A stretch of 64,000 bases of DNA from Jannaschia rubra (lineage in GTDB: Bacteria > Pseudomonadota > Alphaproteobacteria > Rhodobacterales > Rhodobacteraceae). Shown here piece by piece: positions 37,415 to 45,267 of the stretch (the stretch's first letter is position 1; the number at the start of each line of letters is the position of its first letter). The notes under the pieces are model-generated. The model had not been told where the DNA came from and did no database searches. It was given only the letters and a program-made list of their open reading frames with translations. A program made the translations under genes and the position numbers. Location: NCBI RefSeq assembly GCF_001403735.1, contig NZ_CXPG01000020.1, positions 620,001-684,000 of the forward strand, given 5' to 3'.

Positions 37415-38065
37415 TCAGACCGCCACGCCGACCGGGCAGGTCACGCCCGTGCCGCCGATGCCGCAATACCCGCCGGGATTCTTGGCCAGGTACTGCTGGT
37501 GATAATCCTCGGCATGATAGAAGGGCGGGGCGTCCACGATCTCGGTCGTGACGTCGCCGTATCCGGCATCGCGCAGCCGTTCGGCAAAGACCTCGCGCGA
37601 TTTCCCGGCGGCCTGCTTCTGGGCATCGGAATAGGTATAGACCCCCGACCGGTACTGCGTGCCGACGTCGTTGCCCTGCCGCATTCCCTGCGTCGGATCG
37701 TGACCTTCCCAGAAGGTGCGGAGCAGGTCGTCATAGCTGATCCGTTCGGGGTCATAGATCACGCGCACGACCTCGTTGTGGCCGGTGCGGCCGGTGCAGA
37801 CCTCCTGATAGGTCGGGTTGGGGGTGTAGCCGCCGGCGTAGCCCACCAAGGTCATGTGGACGCCGGGCAGCTTCCAGAACATCCGTTCGACCCCCCAGAA
37901 GCAGCCCATGCCGAACATGGCTTCCTCCATCCCGTCGGGGACGTCGTTCGACAGGGGGCGGTCATACACGAAATGGGTCTTTGCCGTCGGAACCGGCGTG
38001 TCGCGGCCGGGCAGGGCGGTGTCCTGCGACACCATTTCGGCCTTCTTTCGTTGGAACAGCATCAT
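37415..38065 (-). CDS. msrA: peptide-methionine (S)-S-oxide reductase
   Basis: 216 residues. The catalytic Cys is in [20 protein letters not shown], followed by the family stretches [20 protein letters not shown] and [13 protein letters not shown]. The C-terminus [19 protein letters not shown] has further cysteines that can resolve the sulfenic acid. It repairs methionine S-sulfoxide in proteins. The roughly 45-residue extension before the catalytic site is usual for the longer MsrA type and is not a signal peptide. Confidence 0.96.
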   Translation of the reverse strand: MMLFQRKKAEMVSQDTALPGRDTPVPTAKTHFVYDRPLSNDVPDGMEEAMFGMGCFWGVERMFWKLPGVHMTLVGYAGGYTPNPTYQEVCTGRTGHNEVVRVIYDPERISYDDLLRTFWEGHDPTQGMRQGNDVGTQYRSGVYTYSDAQKQAAGKSREVFAERLRDAGYGDVTTEIVDAPPFYHAEDYHQQYLAKNPGGYCGIGGTGVTCPVGVAV

Positions 38066-38131
38066 GATTTCTCCTTCCCCGTTGATATGGGGTCGCGTGG
38101 CGTCCTTGGCGAGGGGGGCCTTGAAGGTGCG

Positions 38132-38563
38132 TCACCCTGGCGTCTCTCCGGCAAGCGCCTTTCGCATCAAGGCGACGAGCTGATCCCGTTCTTCCAGCGT
38201 CAGACCGGCCAAAGCCGCCTCGTTCTCGGCTTGGGCCGCGGCGATGGCAGGCTCGCGCAGGGCGCGGGCACGTTCGGTCAGGAAGACCCGCTGCGAGCGA
38301 CCGTCTGCCGGGTCGCGGCGGCGCAGGATCATGCCGTCGCGTTCCATCCGCGACAGCGTGTTGGCCATCGTCGCCTGTTCGATGTCGAGCCGGGTTACGA
38401 GATCCTTCTGGGTGAGGCCGTCCGTTTCCCAAAGCTCCAGCAGGGTCGGGAAGGTGCCGGTGGTCAGGCCCAGCGGTTTGATCCGCGTCGTCAGGCCCCG
38501 CGCGAACACCCGTGCGAGGTGGTTGATGAGGTATCCCGCCGATCCATCCTTCAAGAACTCCAA
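38132..38563 (-). CDS. MarR-family transcriptional regulator
   Basis: 143 residues from a TTG start at 38563 with AGGAGG six bases upstream, giving MEFLKDGSAGYLINHLARVF. The winged helix contains TQKDLVTRLDIEQATMANTL and SRMERDGMILRRRDPADGRS with the usual D-x-R wing. MarR dimers sense small phenolics or oxidants. It is divergent from a small membrane protein gene, and the 34-bp inverted repeat between them is the likely operator, giving autoregulation and control of the divergent gene. Confidence 0.93.
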   Translation of the reverse strand: MEFLKDGSAGYLINHLARVFARGLTTRIKPLGLTTGTFPTLLELWETDGLTQKDLVTRLDIEQATMANTLSRMERDGMILRRRDPADGRSQRVFLTERARALREPAIAAAQAENEAALAGLTLEERDQLVALMRKALAGETPG

Positions 38564-38581
38564 GGGTTGCCTCCTGATTGC

Positions 38582-38615
38582 ATAGCTGGCTATCTAAAAT
38601 TAGATAGCCAGCTAT
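38582..38615. promoter_or_regulatory. perfect 34-bp inverted repeat, likely MarR operator
   Basis: Two 16-bp arms (38582-38597 and 38600-38615) are exact reverse complements around an AA centre. Each arm also holds a shorter palindrome of the form TAGC-NN-GCTA (38583-38592 TAGCTGGCTA; 38605-38614 with CA at the centre), so two MarR dimers could bind side by side. The element is AT-rich against the GC-rich surroundings. It lies 18 bp from the marR TTG and 24 bp from the ATG at 38640, so bound protein would block both promoters. Confidence 0.8.
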
Positions 38616-38639
38616 ACACCTAGGAGGAAGATCCAAGCA

Positions 38640-39086
38640 ATGACCAAGACACTCCATCCGGTCGCCGGCAGCACCGCCCTGCTGACCATCATGATATTCT
38701 GGATCGTGACCGTCTCGTCCGAGGTTTCGGGCAATGCGGACTGGGTCATGGCCGTCAAGACGGCGATCCCCTGGGGGTTCATCGTCCTCGTCCCCGCGCT
38801 CATGGCCACGGGCATCAGCGGCATGCACCTGGGTGCCGGCCGGCGCGGCGCGCTGCTGGCCCGCAAGCGGTGGCGGATGCAGGTGATCTCGGCGAACGGA
38901 TTGCTCATCCTCGTGCCGTCCGCCTTGTTCCTTGCCATGCGGGCACAGGCCGGACAATTCGACGCCGCGTTCTTCGCGGTTCAGGGGGTCGAGCTTGCGG
39001 CCGGCGCGGTGAACATCGCGCTCCTCGGTTTGAACATGGCCGACGGGCTTCGGATGACGGGCAGGTTGCGTCGACGCGCCGCCTGA
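38640..39086 (+). CDS. small membrane protein under probable MarR control
   Basis: 148 residues with four membrane helices (about 10-28, 38-60, 80-98, 108-130) and a basic C-terminus (GRLRRRAA). AGGAGG lies 12 bases before the ATG. No named family is recognised; LMATGISGMHLGAGRRGALL joins helices 2 and 3. Its position across the operator suggests that the ligand of the MarR protein induces it, as for exporters or detoxification membrane proteins. It could be a transport accessory or a quinone-linked protein; neither can be shown. Confidence 0.8.
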   Translation: MTKTLHPVAGSTALLTIMIFWIVTVSSEVSGNADWVMAVKTAIPWGFIVLVPALMATGISGMHLGAGRRGALLARKRWRMQVISANGLLILVPSALFLAMRAQAGQFDAAFFAVQGVELAAGAVNIALLGLNMADGLRMTGRLRRRAA

Positions 39087-39169
39087 CCCGCGCCGGCGTT
39101 GATCGGGATGCGGCCACATGGAAAGATCGACCTGGGCGCAATCCGCGCCGTCAATCGGGGAGTTCGACA

Positions 39170-39961
39170 ATGCGACATCACCTGAAGACATGGACCATCA
39201 CCGCCGCGCTGATCCTTCCGGGGCCGCTGGCCGCCCAGGACATGACGGCCGGCCGTTGGATCGACCTGACGCACCCCTTCAACGCCGACTCGGTCTACTG
39301 GCCGACCGCCAAGATGTTCGAGCAGGAGGAGGTCTTCGCGGGCCATACCGACGGTGGCTGGTACTATTCCGCCTACAACTTCTCGGCCGCGGAACACGGC
39401 GGCACCCATCTCGACGCGCCGATCCATTTCGCCGAGGGCGGCAGCACCTCCGACGCCATCCCGGTCGAGCAGATGATCGGACCGGGCATCGTGATCGACG
39501 TGACCGCGCAATCCGAAGCGGATGTGGATTATCTTGTGACCGCCGACGACATCCGCGCCTTCGAGGCCGAGCACGGCGAGATCCCGCAAGGCGCCGTCGT
39601 CCTGCTCAACACCGGGCGCGCAAGCCTCTATCCCGACCGGGAGCCCTACATGGGCACCGCCGCGCGGGGCGAGGAGGCGGTGAAGGACCTGCATTTCCCC
39701 GGGTTGGGCACCGATGGCGCGATCCTGCTGGTCGAGCGGGGGATCGGCGCGGTGGGCATCGACACGCCCTCCATCGACTACGGCCAATCAGCCGACTTCG
39801 CCACGCATGTGGAGCTGATGACCAACGGCATCCCCGCCTTCGAGAACGTGGCGGACATGTCGGACCTGCCGCCGACCGGGTCCACCATCGTGGCGCTTCC
39901 CATGAAGATCGAGGGAGGCTCGGGCGGGCCGCTGCGGATCGTGGCGCATTTGTCCGAATAG
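39170..39961 (+). CDS. secreted cyclase-family metal hydrolase (kynurenine formamidase-like)
   Basis: 263 residues. A signal peptide (MRHHLKTWTITAALILPGPLAA) precedes the cyclase domain. The metal-binding motif is EHGGTHLDAPIHF (H-x-G-T-H-x-D-x-P), with WIDLTHPFNADSVYWPTAK at the start and GIDTPSIDYGQSADFATHVE further on. The family hydrolyses amides or cyclic esters such as N-formylkynurenine; here it acts in the periplasm, so the substrate probably differs. It is 83 bp past the membrane protein gene and may share its transcript. Confidence 0.87.
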   Translation: MRHHLKTWTITAALILPGPLAAQDMTAGRWIDLTHPFNADSVYWPTAKMFEQEEVFAGHTDGGWYYSAYNFSAAEHGGTHLDAPIHFAEGGSTSDAIPVEQMIGPGIVIDVTAQSEADVDYLVTADDIRAFEAEHGEIPQGAVVLLNTGRASLYPDREPYMGTAARGEEAVKDLHFPGLGTDGAILLVERGIGAVGIDTPSIDYGQSADFATHVELMTNGIPAFENVADMSDLPPTGSTIVALPMKIEGGSGGPLRIVAHLSE

Positions 39962-39976
39962 CGAAGGGAACGAAGG

Positions 39977-40006
39977 AAAAGGGGCCGCTTCAATTGAAGC
40001 GGCCCC
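39977..40006. terminator. bidirectional terminator between the cyclase gene and rpsD
   Basis: A perfect 26-bp palindrome (39981-40006) with arms GGGGCCGCTTCAA and its complement lies between the two convergent stops. On the minus strand it runs into TTTT (39977-39980), so it best terminates rpsD. It can also stop the cyclase transcript. Confidence 0.8.
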
Positions 40007-40042
40007 CGATTGTCGTCCCGATCCGTGGCCCGCAGGCCGCGA

Positions 40043-40663
40043 TCAGTTCTGGGCGTAGTATTCGATGACCAGGTTCGGCTCCATCAGCACCGGATAGGGC
40101 ACATCCGACAGGCCCGGGGCACGGACGAAGGTCGCGGTCATCTTGGAATGGTCGACCTCGATATAATCGGGGACGTCCCGCTCGGCCAGCTGCGTCGCTT
40201 CCAGCACGACGGCCAGTTGCTTGGACTTGTCACGAACGGCGATCACGTCGCCCTCCTTGACGCGGTAGGAGGCGATGTTCACGCGCTGGCCGTTCACGGT
40301 CACATGGCCGTGGTTCACGAACTGGCGGGCGGCGAAGACGGTCGGCACGAACTTGGCGCGATAGACCACGGCGTCGAGACGACGCTCCAGCAGGCCGATC
40401 AGGTTCTCCCCGGTGTCGCCCTTGACGCGGGCGGCTTCGGCATAGATGCGCTTGAACTGCTTTTCGGTCAGGTCGCCGTAGTAGCCCTTGAGCTTCTGCT
40501 TGGCGCGCAGCTGAAGGCCGAAGTCGGACATCTTGCCCTTGCGGCGCTGACCGTGCTGGCCCGGGCCGTACTCACGACGGTTGACGGGCGACTTGGCGCG
40601 GCCCCAGATGTTCTCGCCCATGCGACGGTCGAGCTTGTACTTGGCAGACGTGCGTTTGGTCAC
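40043..40663 (-). CDS. rpsD: 30S ribosomal protein S4
   Basis: 206 residues from a GTG start at 40663 ([20 protein letters not shown]), with GAGGAGAT upstream. The S4 signature [20 protein letters not shown] and the S4 RNA-binding fold ([20 protein letters not shown]) are intact. It is a primary 16S rRNA binder and lies apart from the main ribosomal operons, as usual in alphaproteobacteria. Confidence 0.98.
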   Translation of the reverse strand: MTKRTSAKYKLDRRMGENIWGRAKSPVNRREYGPGQHGQRRKGKMSDFGLQLRAKQKLKGYYGDLTEKQFKRIYAEAARVKGDTGENLIGLLERRLDAVVYRAKFVPTVFAARQFVNHGHVTVNGQRVNIASYRVKEGDVIAVRDKSKQLAVVLEATQLAERDVPDYIEVDHSKMTATFVRAPGLSDVPYPVLMEPNLVIEYYAQN

Positions 40664-40755
40664 GGCTGATCTCCTCTGGACTGAGGGCGTTGTCCTTTGG
40701 CCAAAGCCCGACAGGCATCCCCTTGCGGGGGCCACCAACACCAATGGAAGCCGCC

Positions 40756-40783
40756 TGTTATGGCGCAATGGACGGGCTGTCAA
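40756..40783 (-). promoter_or_regulatory. proximal sigma70-type promoter of rpsD
   Basis: On the minus strand a perfect -35 TTGACA (40778-40783) is followed, after 16 bases, by ATAACA (40756-40761) as a weak -10. It lies about 90 bases before the GTG. This is the best promoter match upstream of rpsD. Confidence 0.5.
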
Positions 40784-40959
40784 CAGCGCGTGCGGAACCC
40801 GCGGAAAGGGGTATGCGGGTGGCGGGAAAAATTCCATCCACCCGCGCCTGAACGGTCGAAACGACTTGTGCGCTCGCACATGCCCCCGACATGTTCTGCC
40901 CCTTCGAAATCGGCTGTTTTTATTGCCCTTTTGCGACCACTGCCCGGTCGATGGCCGAC

Positions 40960-40987
40960 ATTAGACCGCCTGTGAATCGCGCGTCAA
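40960..40987 (-). promoter_or_regulatory. distal candidate promoter of rpsD
   Basis: On the minus strand TTGACG (40982-40987) and TCTAAT (40960-40965) are 16 bases apart. It is about 300 bases from the rpsD start. It would also lie just past the end of the lipocalin gene on the same strand. Confidence 0.35.
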
Positions 40988-41035
40988 ACCCCGATTCGCG
41001 CCCGATTCGCAATTCCTTGAAAACGAGTCGTATTT

Positions 41036-41539
41036 TTATGGGGTGTTCCCGAAGACGAGTGCGTCGGTGTCGAACCCGTTGAAGTCCAGCACCTCGATCG
41101 CGGCGCGCAGACGATCCACGGGGGCACGCGGCGTCCGGTCCAGGATCGCCCCGCCCCGCCCGTCGGCCCGAACCAGCACCGCCGTCCGGTATCCGTCGTC
41201 GGCCCATAGAACCCACTTCTCTGTCGTGGTGCCGTCCTGCGTCACCCTGAGCCGCCCGAGCGGCGCGACGCGGGCGGTGCCGGTTGCCGTCGGCTCACCG
41301 TCGCAGGAACGGCGCAGGGTCATGGTGTCGCCGGCAGCCGCCCAGTCCGTCACGGTGTCGGGGCAGGCGGCCCCCCCCGGTTCGGGGAAACGGGCGACGT
41401 GATGCCAGCGACCGGCAAAGCGCGCGGCGTCGAAGTCGGCCTTGGAGGCGATCGGCACGGCCGGGTCACGCCAGATGCGCGGCGCCTCCGGCGCGGTGCC
41501 GCAGGCCGAGAGAAGCAGAACAAGGGCGATCGCGCGCAT
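41036..41539 (-). CDS. lipocalin-family lipoprotein (Blc-like)
   Basis: 167 residues. The lipobox LSAC follows a very short signal (MRAIALVLLLSAC). The lipocalin motif 1 is FAGRWHHVARFPEPG (G-x-W), and the last strand region ends RAAIEVLDFNGFDTDALVFG. A Cys pair (AACPD, RSCDG) may form a disulfide. Bacterial lipocalins bind lipids in the outer membrane. It lies 8 bp downstream of pdeM on the same strand. Confidence 0.85.
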   Translation of the reverse strand: MRAIALVLLLSACGTAPEAPRIWRDPAVPIASKADFDAARFAGRWHHVARFPEPGGAACPDTVTDWAAAGDTMTLRRSCDGEPTATGTARVAPLGRLRVTQDGTTTEKWVLWADDGYRTAVLVRADGRGGAILDRTPRAPVDRLRAAIEVLDFNGFDTDALVFGNTP

Positions 41540-41547
41540 TCCCCGTC

Positions 41548-42213
41548 CTAGCGCGGCATCGGGATTTCGACCATCGGAAGCCCGGCCAGTATCGCCCGCG
41601 CCCCCGCGCCCATCAGTTGCGACAAGGCACGGTCCCGCGTCCGCAGGCCGCCGGTATAGGTGCCATAGGCAGGCAGGATCAGCCGCCGGTCGTCGCGCAG
41701 GAAACAGGGACGGGACACCGCGCGTCCCCGCACCGACAGGCTGGCCTTTGGGTGATAATGGCCGGATACCTCGTGCCGGCCGTCGTCCGTGGCGACATGC
41801 CGGAAAGTCACGGCGCCGCAGGTCACGCCATCGGCCGCGTGCCCGCCAAGGCCCGTGGGCGCCGGATCGTGGTTTCCCGTCACCCAGGTCCAGTCGCGCC
41901 CGGCCATCGTCGCAGCCAACCTGTCGCGCACGTCCTGCGGCAAGGCGGCGGCGGCATCCATGTCGTCGAAGCTGTCGCCCAGGCTGATGACGGCGGCCGG
42001 GTCTGTGGCGGCGATATCGGCGTCGAGCCGGGCCAGCGTCTCGACGATTTCATAGGGCGGAAGCAGGGAGCCGCCGCGCCGGGCCATACGCTCCGACTTT
42101 CCAAGATGCAGGTCGCTCACCACCAGAAGGCCGGCGGCGGGCCAATGGAGCGCGCCGGACGGCCGGGCGACCATCCGTTCCCCGGCAAAAGTGAAGGCGT
42201 GTCCGTTCCCCAT
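41548..42213 (-). CDS. pdeM: ligase-associated DNA damage response endonuclease PdeM
   Basis: 221 residues. Calcineurin-like metal motifs are in order: LLVVSDLHLGKSERMARRGG (D-x-H), SLGDSFDD (GD), VTGNHDP (GNHD) and VSGHYHPKASL (GHxH). The family is known from bacterial modules that join an ATP-dependent ligase, an Lhr-type helicase, an exonuclease and this phosphoesterase. Here only the helicase is beside it, 40 bp upstream on the same strand. Confidence 0.93.
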   Translation of the reverse strand: MGNGHAFTFAGERMVARPSGALHWPAAGLLVVSDLHLGKSERMARRGGSLLPPYEIVETLARLDADIAATDPAAVISLGDSFDDMDAAAALPQDVRDRLAATMAGRDWTWVTGNHDPAPTGLGGHAADGVTCGAVTFRHVATDDGRHEVSGHYHPKASLSVRGRAVSRPCFLRDDRRLILPAYGTYTGGLRTRDRALSQLMGAGARAILAGLPMVEIPMPR

Positions 42214-42253
42214 TTGTCTTCTGAATCACGCCGCGCCGCCGGGCGCAAGCGCG

Positions 42254-44671
42254 TCAGTCGAGGGTCAGCCCCGCCTCGGCCATCAGCCGCCCGGCTTCCT
42301 CCTGAATCAGGCGGCCCTCGGCGGCGCCCTTGATCGGCACGCGTCCCATCTCCAGAAACAACGGCGCGGCCAGCGGCGACACACGCGGCAGGGCCACCTG
42401 ATCGATGCGGTCGCCCACGGTATCGAGGAGCAGTTCGACCCGCCCGAAGTCGATATGGCCGCGCATCGCCTCCTCCTCGGTGATCGACAACATCAGGTGA
42501 TCCGGGTCGTGACGGCGCAGCGTGTCGTAAAGGATGTCCGACGAGAACGTCGCCTGCCGCCCCGATGACCGCTTGCCCGGAAAGTTCCGGTCGATCAGCC
42601 CTGCGACGATCGCGGCGTTGCGGAAGGTGCGTTTCATCACCGCGTTGCCGTTCAGCCACCCGTCCAGCGCCGCATGGATGCCGTCGTGCGCGAGCAGCGG
42701 CGCAACGTCCTCCACCGGCCGCAACCCCCAGATCAGCACGGCGTAGTCGGTGGCGACGAAGCCCAGCGGGTCCAGCCCGGCTTCCTCCATCCGCCGGGTG
42801 ACGAGAAGGGCGAGCGTCTGGTGTGCATTGCGCCCCGCGAACCCGTAAAGGCACAGGTGATGGCGCCCGTCGCGGGGGAAGGTCTCGACCAGCAGGCGAC
42901 CCGGCTCGGGCATGCGCGAGAACCTGGCCTGAAGCTCCAGCCATTCGCGCGTGTGGTCCGGGAACCGATCGAAGTCGCCCCGATGCAGGATCTGCTGGAT
43001 ACGCTCGGCCAGTTGCACCGAAGTTGACCACTTGTACCCCATGAAGGTCGCGATGCGCGGCTCCCGGCTGGGGTTGGGGCTGACCTCGACCGTCATCTCG
43101 CGCATGGATTCGAAGCGCACGACCTGTCCGCCCATCAGGAAGGTGTCGCCGGGGGTCAGCGTGGCGGCGAAGCCTTCCTCGATCTGGCCCAGCGGCATTC
43201 CGCCCCGCCCGCGGAACCTGACCTTGAGCGTGTCGGTATCGATGATGGTGCCCAGGTTCATGCGGATCTGCCGCGCCGCGCGCGGGTCGCGCAAACCCCA
43301 GATCCCCGGCGCCCGCTCCTTCAGTCGCTGATACCGGTCATAGGCCCGCAGCGCATAGCCCCCCGTCGCCACGAAATCGAGACAGCGGTCGAAGGCGGCC
43401 CGGCTCAGCATGGAATAGGGGCCGACGGTCCGCACCTCGGCGAACAGGTCGTCCTCGTGGAAGTCGCCGGCGCAGGCCACGCAGGCGATGTGCTGGCAGA
43501 GCACGTCCCGCGGCCCGTCCAGCCGAAGATCGCCGTCGAGCGTGCCCTCCCGCGTCGCGTCCAGTGCCGCCAGGCATTCCACCACCTCGAACCGGTTCGC
43601 GGGCACCAGCCGAGCCTTGCTGGGCGCGTTGTAGCGGTGGTTCGCCCGCCCGATCCGCTGCACCAGGTTCTTGACCTTCTTCGGCGCCCCGATCTGGATC
43701 ACCAGGTCCACGTCGCCCCAGTCGATCCCGAGATCCAGGCTGCCGGTCGCGACGATGGCGCGCAGCCTGCCGTCCACCATCGCCTGTTCGACGCGCAGCC
43801 GCGCCTCCCTCGACAGGGCGCCGTGATGGATGCCGATGGGCAGATCGTCCTCGTTGGCGAGCCAGAGATGGTGAAAGAAGATCTCGGCCTGCGCCCGCGT
43901 GTTGTGGAAGATCAGCGTCGTCCTGTGCCGCCGCACCTGTTCCAGAACGTCGGGGATGGCATAGCGCCCGCCCGCGCCCGCCCAGGGCGGCGCCTCGGTC
44001 GTCGACAGCATGGCGATGTCGGGCGGTGGCCCCGGATCGGCCCGCAGCACCGGGCAGGGGTCGGGATGCCGCGCGAGGTAGTGCGCGATGACGGCGGGGT
44101 CGTCGACCGTCGCAGACAGCCCGACGCGCCGAAGGCCCGGCGCCAGCGCCTGAAGGCGGCTCAGGCAGAGCATCAGCTGATCGCCGCGCTTCGATTCGGC
44201 GAGCGCATGGATTTCGTCCACCACGACCCGCTGCAAACCCGCGAAGGTGCGGGCGGCATCGGGATAGCTGACCATCAGCGCCAGCGACTCCGGCGTCGTC
44301 AGCAGGATGTGCGGCGGGTCTGCCCGCTGGCGTTTCCGCTGCGCCTGACCGGTGTCGCCGGTCCGGTCCTCGACCCGGATGGCGAGGCCGGCCTCCTCGA
44401 TCGGGATGGCGAGGTTGCGGCGGATATCGTTGGTCAGCGCCTTGAGCGGGCTGACATAGAGCGTGTGCAACCCCGGCCGGTCGCCTTCGGCCAGTTCGAC
44501 CAGCGTTGGCAGGAACCCTGCCAGCGTCTTGCCGCCCCCCGTCGGCGCAATCAGCAGCAGCGAGGGCGCGTCCTTCCGGTCCAGCATCTCGACCTGATGG
44601 GGATGCAGCGCCCAGTGACGGCGGGTGAAGAAACCGGCAAGCGCAGGCGGCAGGGCAGGGGGTGGCGTCAT
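42254..44671 (-). CDS. ligase-associated DNA damage response DEXH-box helicase (Lhr-like)
   Basis: 805 residues. Motif I APTGGGKTLAGFLPTL, DEIH (VVVDEIHALAESKRGDQLML), motif III SATVDDPAV, and motif VI QRIGRANHRY define an Lhr-core superfamily 2 helicase. The length is that of the ligase-associated type, about half of full Lhr. These unwind 3'-tailed DNA or RNA:DNA and are thought to act in repair with PdeM. No ligase or partner exonuclease is in the window. Confidence 0.93.
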   Translation of the reverse strand: MTPPPALPPALAGFFTRRHWALHPHQVEMLDRKDAPSLLLIAPTGGGKTLAGFLPTLVELAEGDRPGLHTLYVSPLKALTNDIRRNLAIPIEEAGLAIRVEDRTGDTGQAQRKRQRADPPHILLTTPESLALMVSYPDAARTFAGLQRVVVDEIHALAESKRGDQLMLCLSRLQALAPGLRRVGLSATVDDPAVIAHYLARHPDPCPVLRADPGPPPDIAMLSTTEAPPWAGAGGRYAIPDVLEQVRRHRTTLIFHNTRAQAEIFFHHLWLANEDDLPIGIHHGALSREARLRVEQAMVDGRLRAIVATGSLDLGIDWGDVDLVIQIGAPKKVKNLVQRIGRANHRYNAPSKARLVPANRFEVVECLAALDATREGTLDGDLRLDGPRDVLCQHIACVACAGDFHEDDLFAEVRTVGPYSMLSRAAFDRCLDFVATGGYALRAYDRYQRLKERAPGIWGLRDPRAARQIRMNLGTIIDTDTLKVRFRGRGGMPLGQIEEGFAATLTPGDTFLMGGQVVRFESMREMTVEVSPNPSREPRIATFMGYKWSTSVQLAERIQQILHRGDFDRFPDHTREWLELQARFSRMPEPGRLLVETFPRDGRHHLCLYGFAGRNAHQTLALLVTRRMEEAGLDPLGFVATDYAVLIWGLRPVEDVAPLLAHDGIHAALDGWLNGNAVMKRTFRNAAIVAGLIDRNFPGKRSSGRQATFSSDILYDTLRRHDPDHLMLSITEEEAMRGHIDFGRVELLLDTVGDRIDQVALPRVSPLAAPLFLEMGRVPIKGAAEGRLIQEEAGRLMAEAGLTLD

Positions 44672-44719
44672 CCCCCGCAGCCTAGCGCCGGCGGGACAGG
44701 AGGGAAGCCCCCGCCGACC

Positions 44720-45172
44720 TCAGCGCGCCGAAAGCTCCGCGCTGTAAAGATCGGCCAACCGCCGCGCGGTGACGATCTCCAATCCGGCCAGTCGCGCGGC
44801 GTCCGACCCGACGTCCGCGATGGCCAGCGCCTCCCGGCTCTCCGACAGCACGCGGAGTTGGGCGTCCAGCGCTGTCTTCAACTCGGCCGTGGTCATGCTC
44901 GCGGCGGATGCGGTGACGAAGGGATGCAGCGTTTCCGGCACGCAGCGGGTAACGGCACAGGTGTCGCGCAACGCGCCCTGCAACGCTTCACGCGACAGGG
45001 CGACGAACTCGATCTGCTCGACCGTCTGCGGCGCGGCGCGCGGCGCCGCCACATCGGACCTGAACCCGCTTTGCAACACGAAGGCCGTCGCCATCAACGT
45101 GGCGATGATCGCCGCCGGCAACAGGGCCGACCCCGGCCGAAAGTCGCGCCCGATATCCGAAATATCCGCCAT
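44720..45172 (-). CDS. small single-pass membrane protein at the end of the Tad locus
   Basis: 150 residues. One helix at about 17-35 (LLPAAIIATLMATAFVLQSG) is followed by a periplasmic helical region with two cysteines close together (DTCAVTRCVPE) and long amphipathic helices (TAELKTALDAQLRVLSESRE). No family recognised. It lies 95 bp downstream of the AAA+ ATPase on the same strand and may belong to the Tad operon. It does not look like a TadE or TadF pseudopilin, because the helix is not preceded by a prepilin cleavage site. Confidence 0.7.
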   Translation of the reverse strand: MADISDIGRDFRPGSALLPAAIIATLMATAFVLQSGFRSDVAAPRAAPQTVEQIEFVALSREALQGALRDTCAVTRCVPETLHPFVTASAASMTTAELKTALDAQLRVLSESREALAIADVGSDAARLAGLEIVTARRLADLYSAELSAR

Positions 45173-45267
45173 ATGCCTGCCTTGCCTGCTGCTCGCGCGT
45201 TTTCGCGTCGTTTCATGAAGGCGAGTCTAGGGAGGAAATCAGGCAAAATTCAGGCGACAATCCGCCG

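Larger units (their letters stand above)
40664..41035 (-). other. gene-free upstream region of rpsD (372 bp)
   Basis: I found no supported gene here. It holds two candidate rpsD promoters (listed separately), a short palindrome CTTTGGCCAAAG near the start codon (about 40696-40707), and two near-identical CCGATTCGC copies at about 40991-41010. Transcripts from the distal promoter would carry a leader of roughly 290 bases, from the proximal one roughly 90. Confidence 0.5.
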
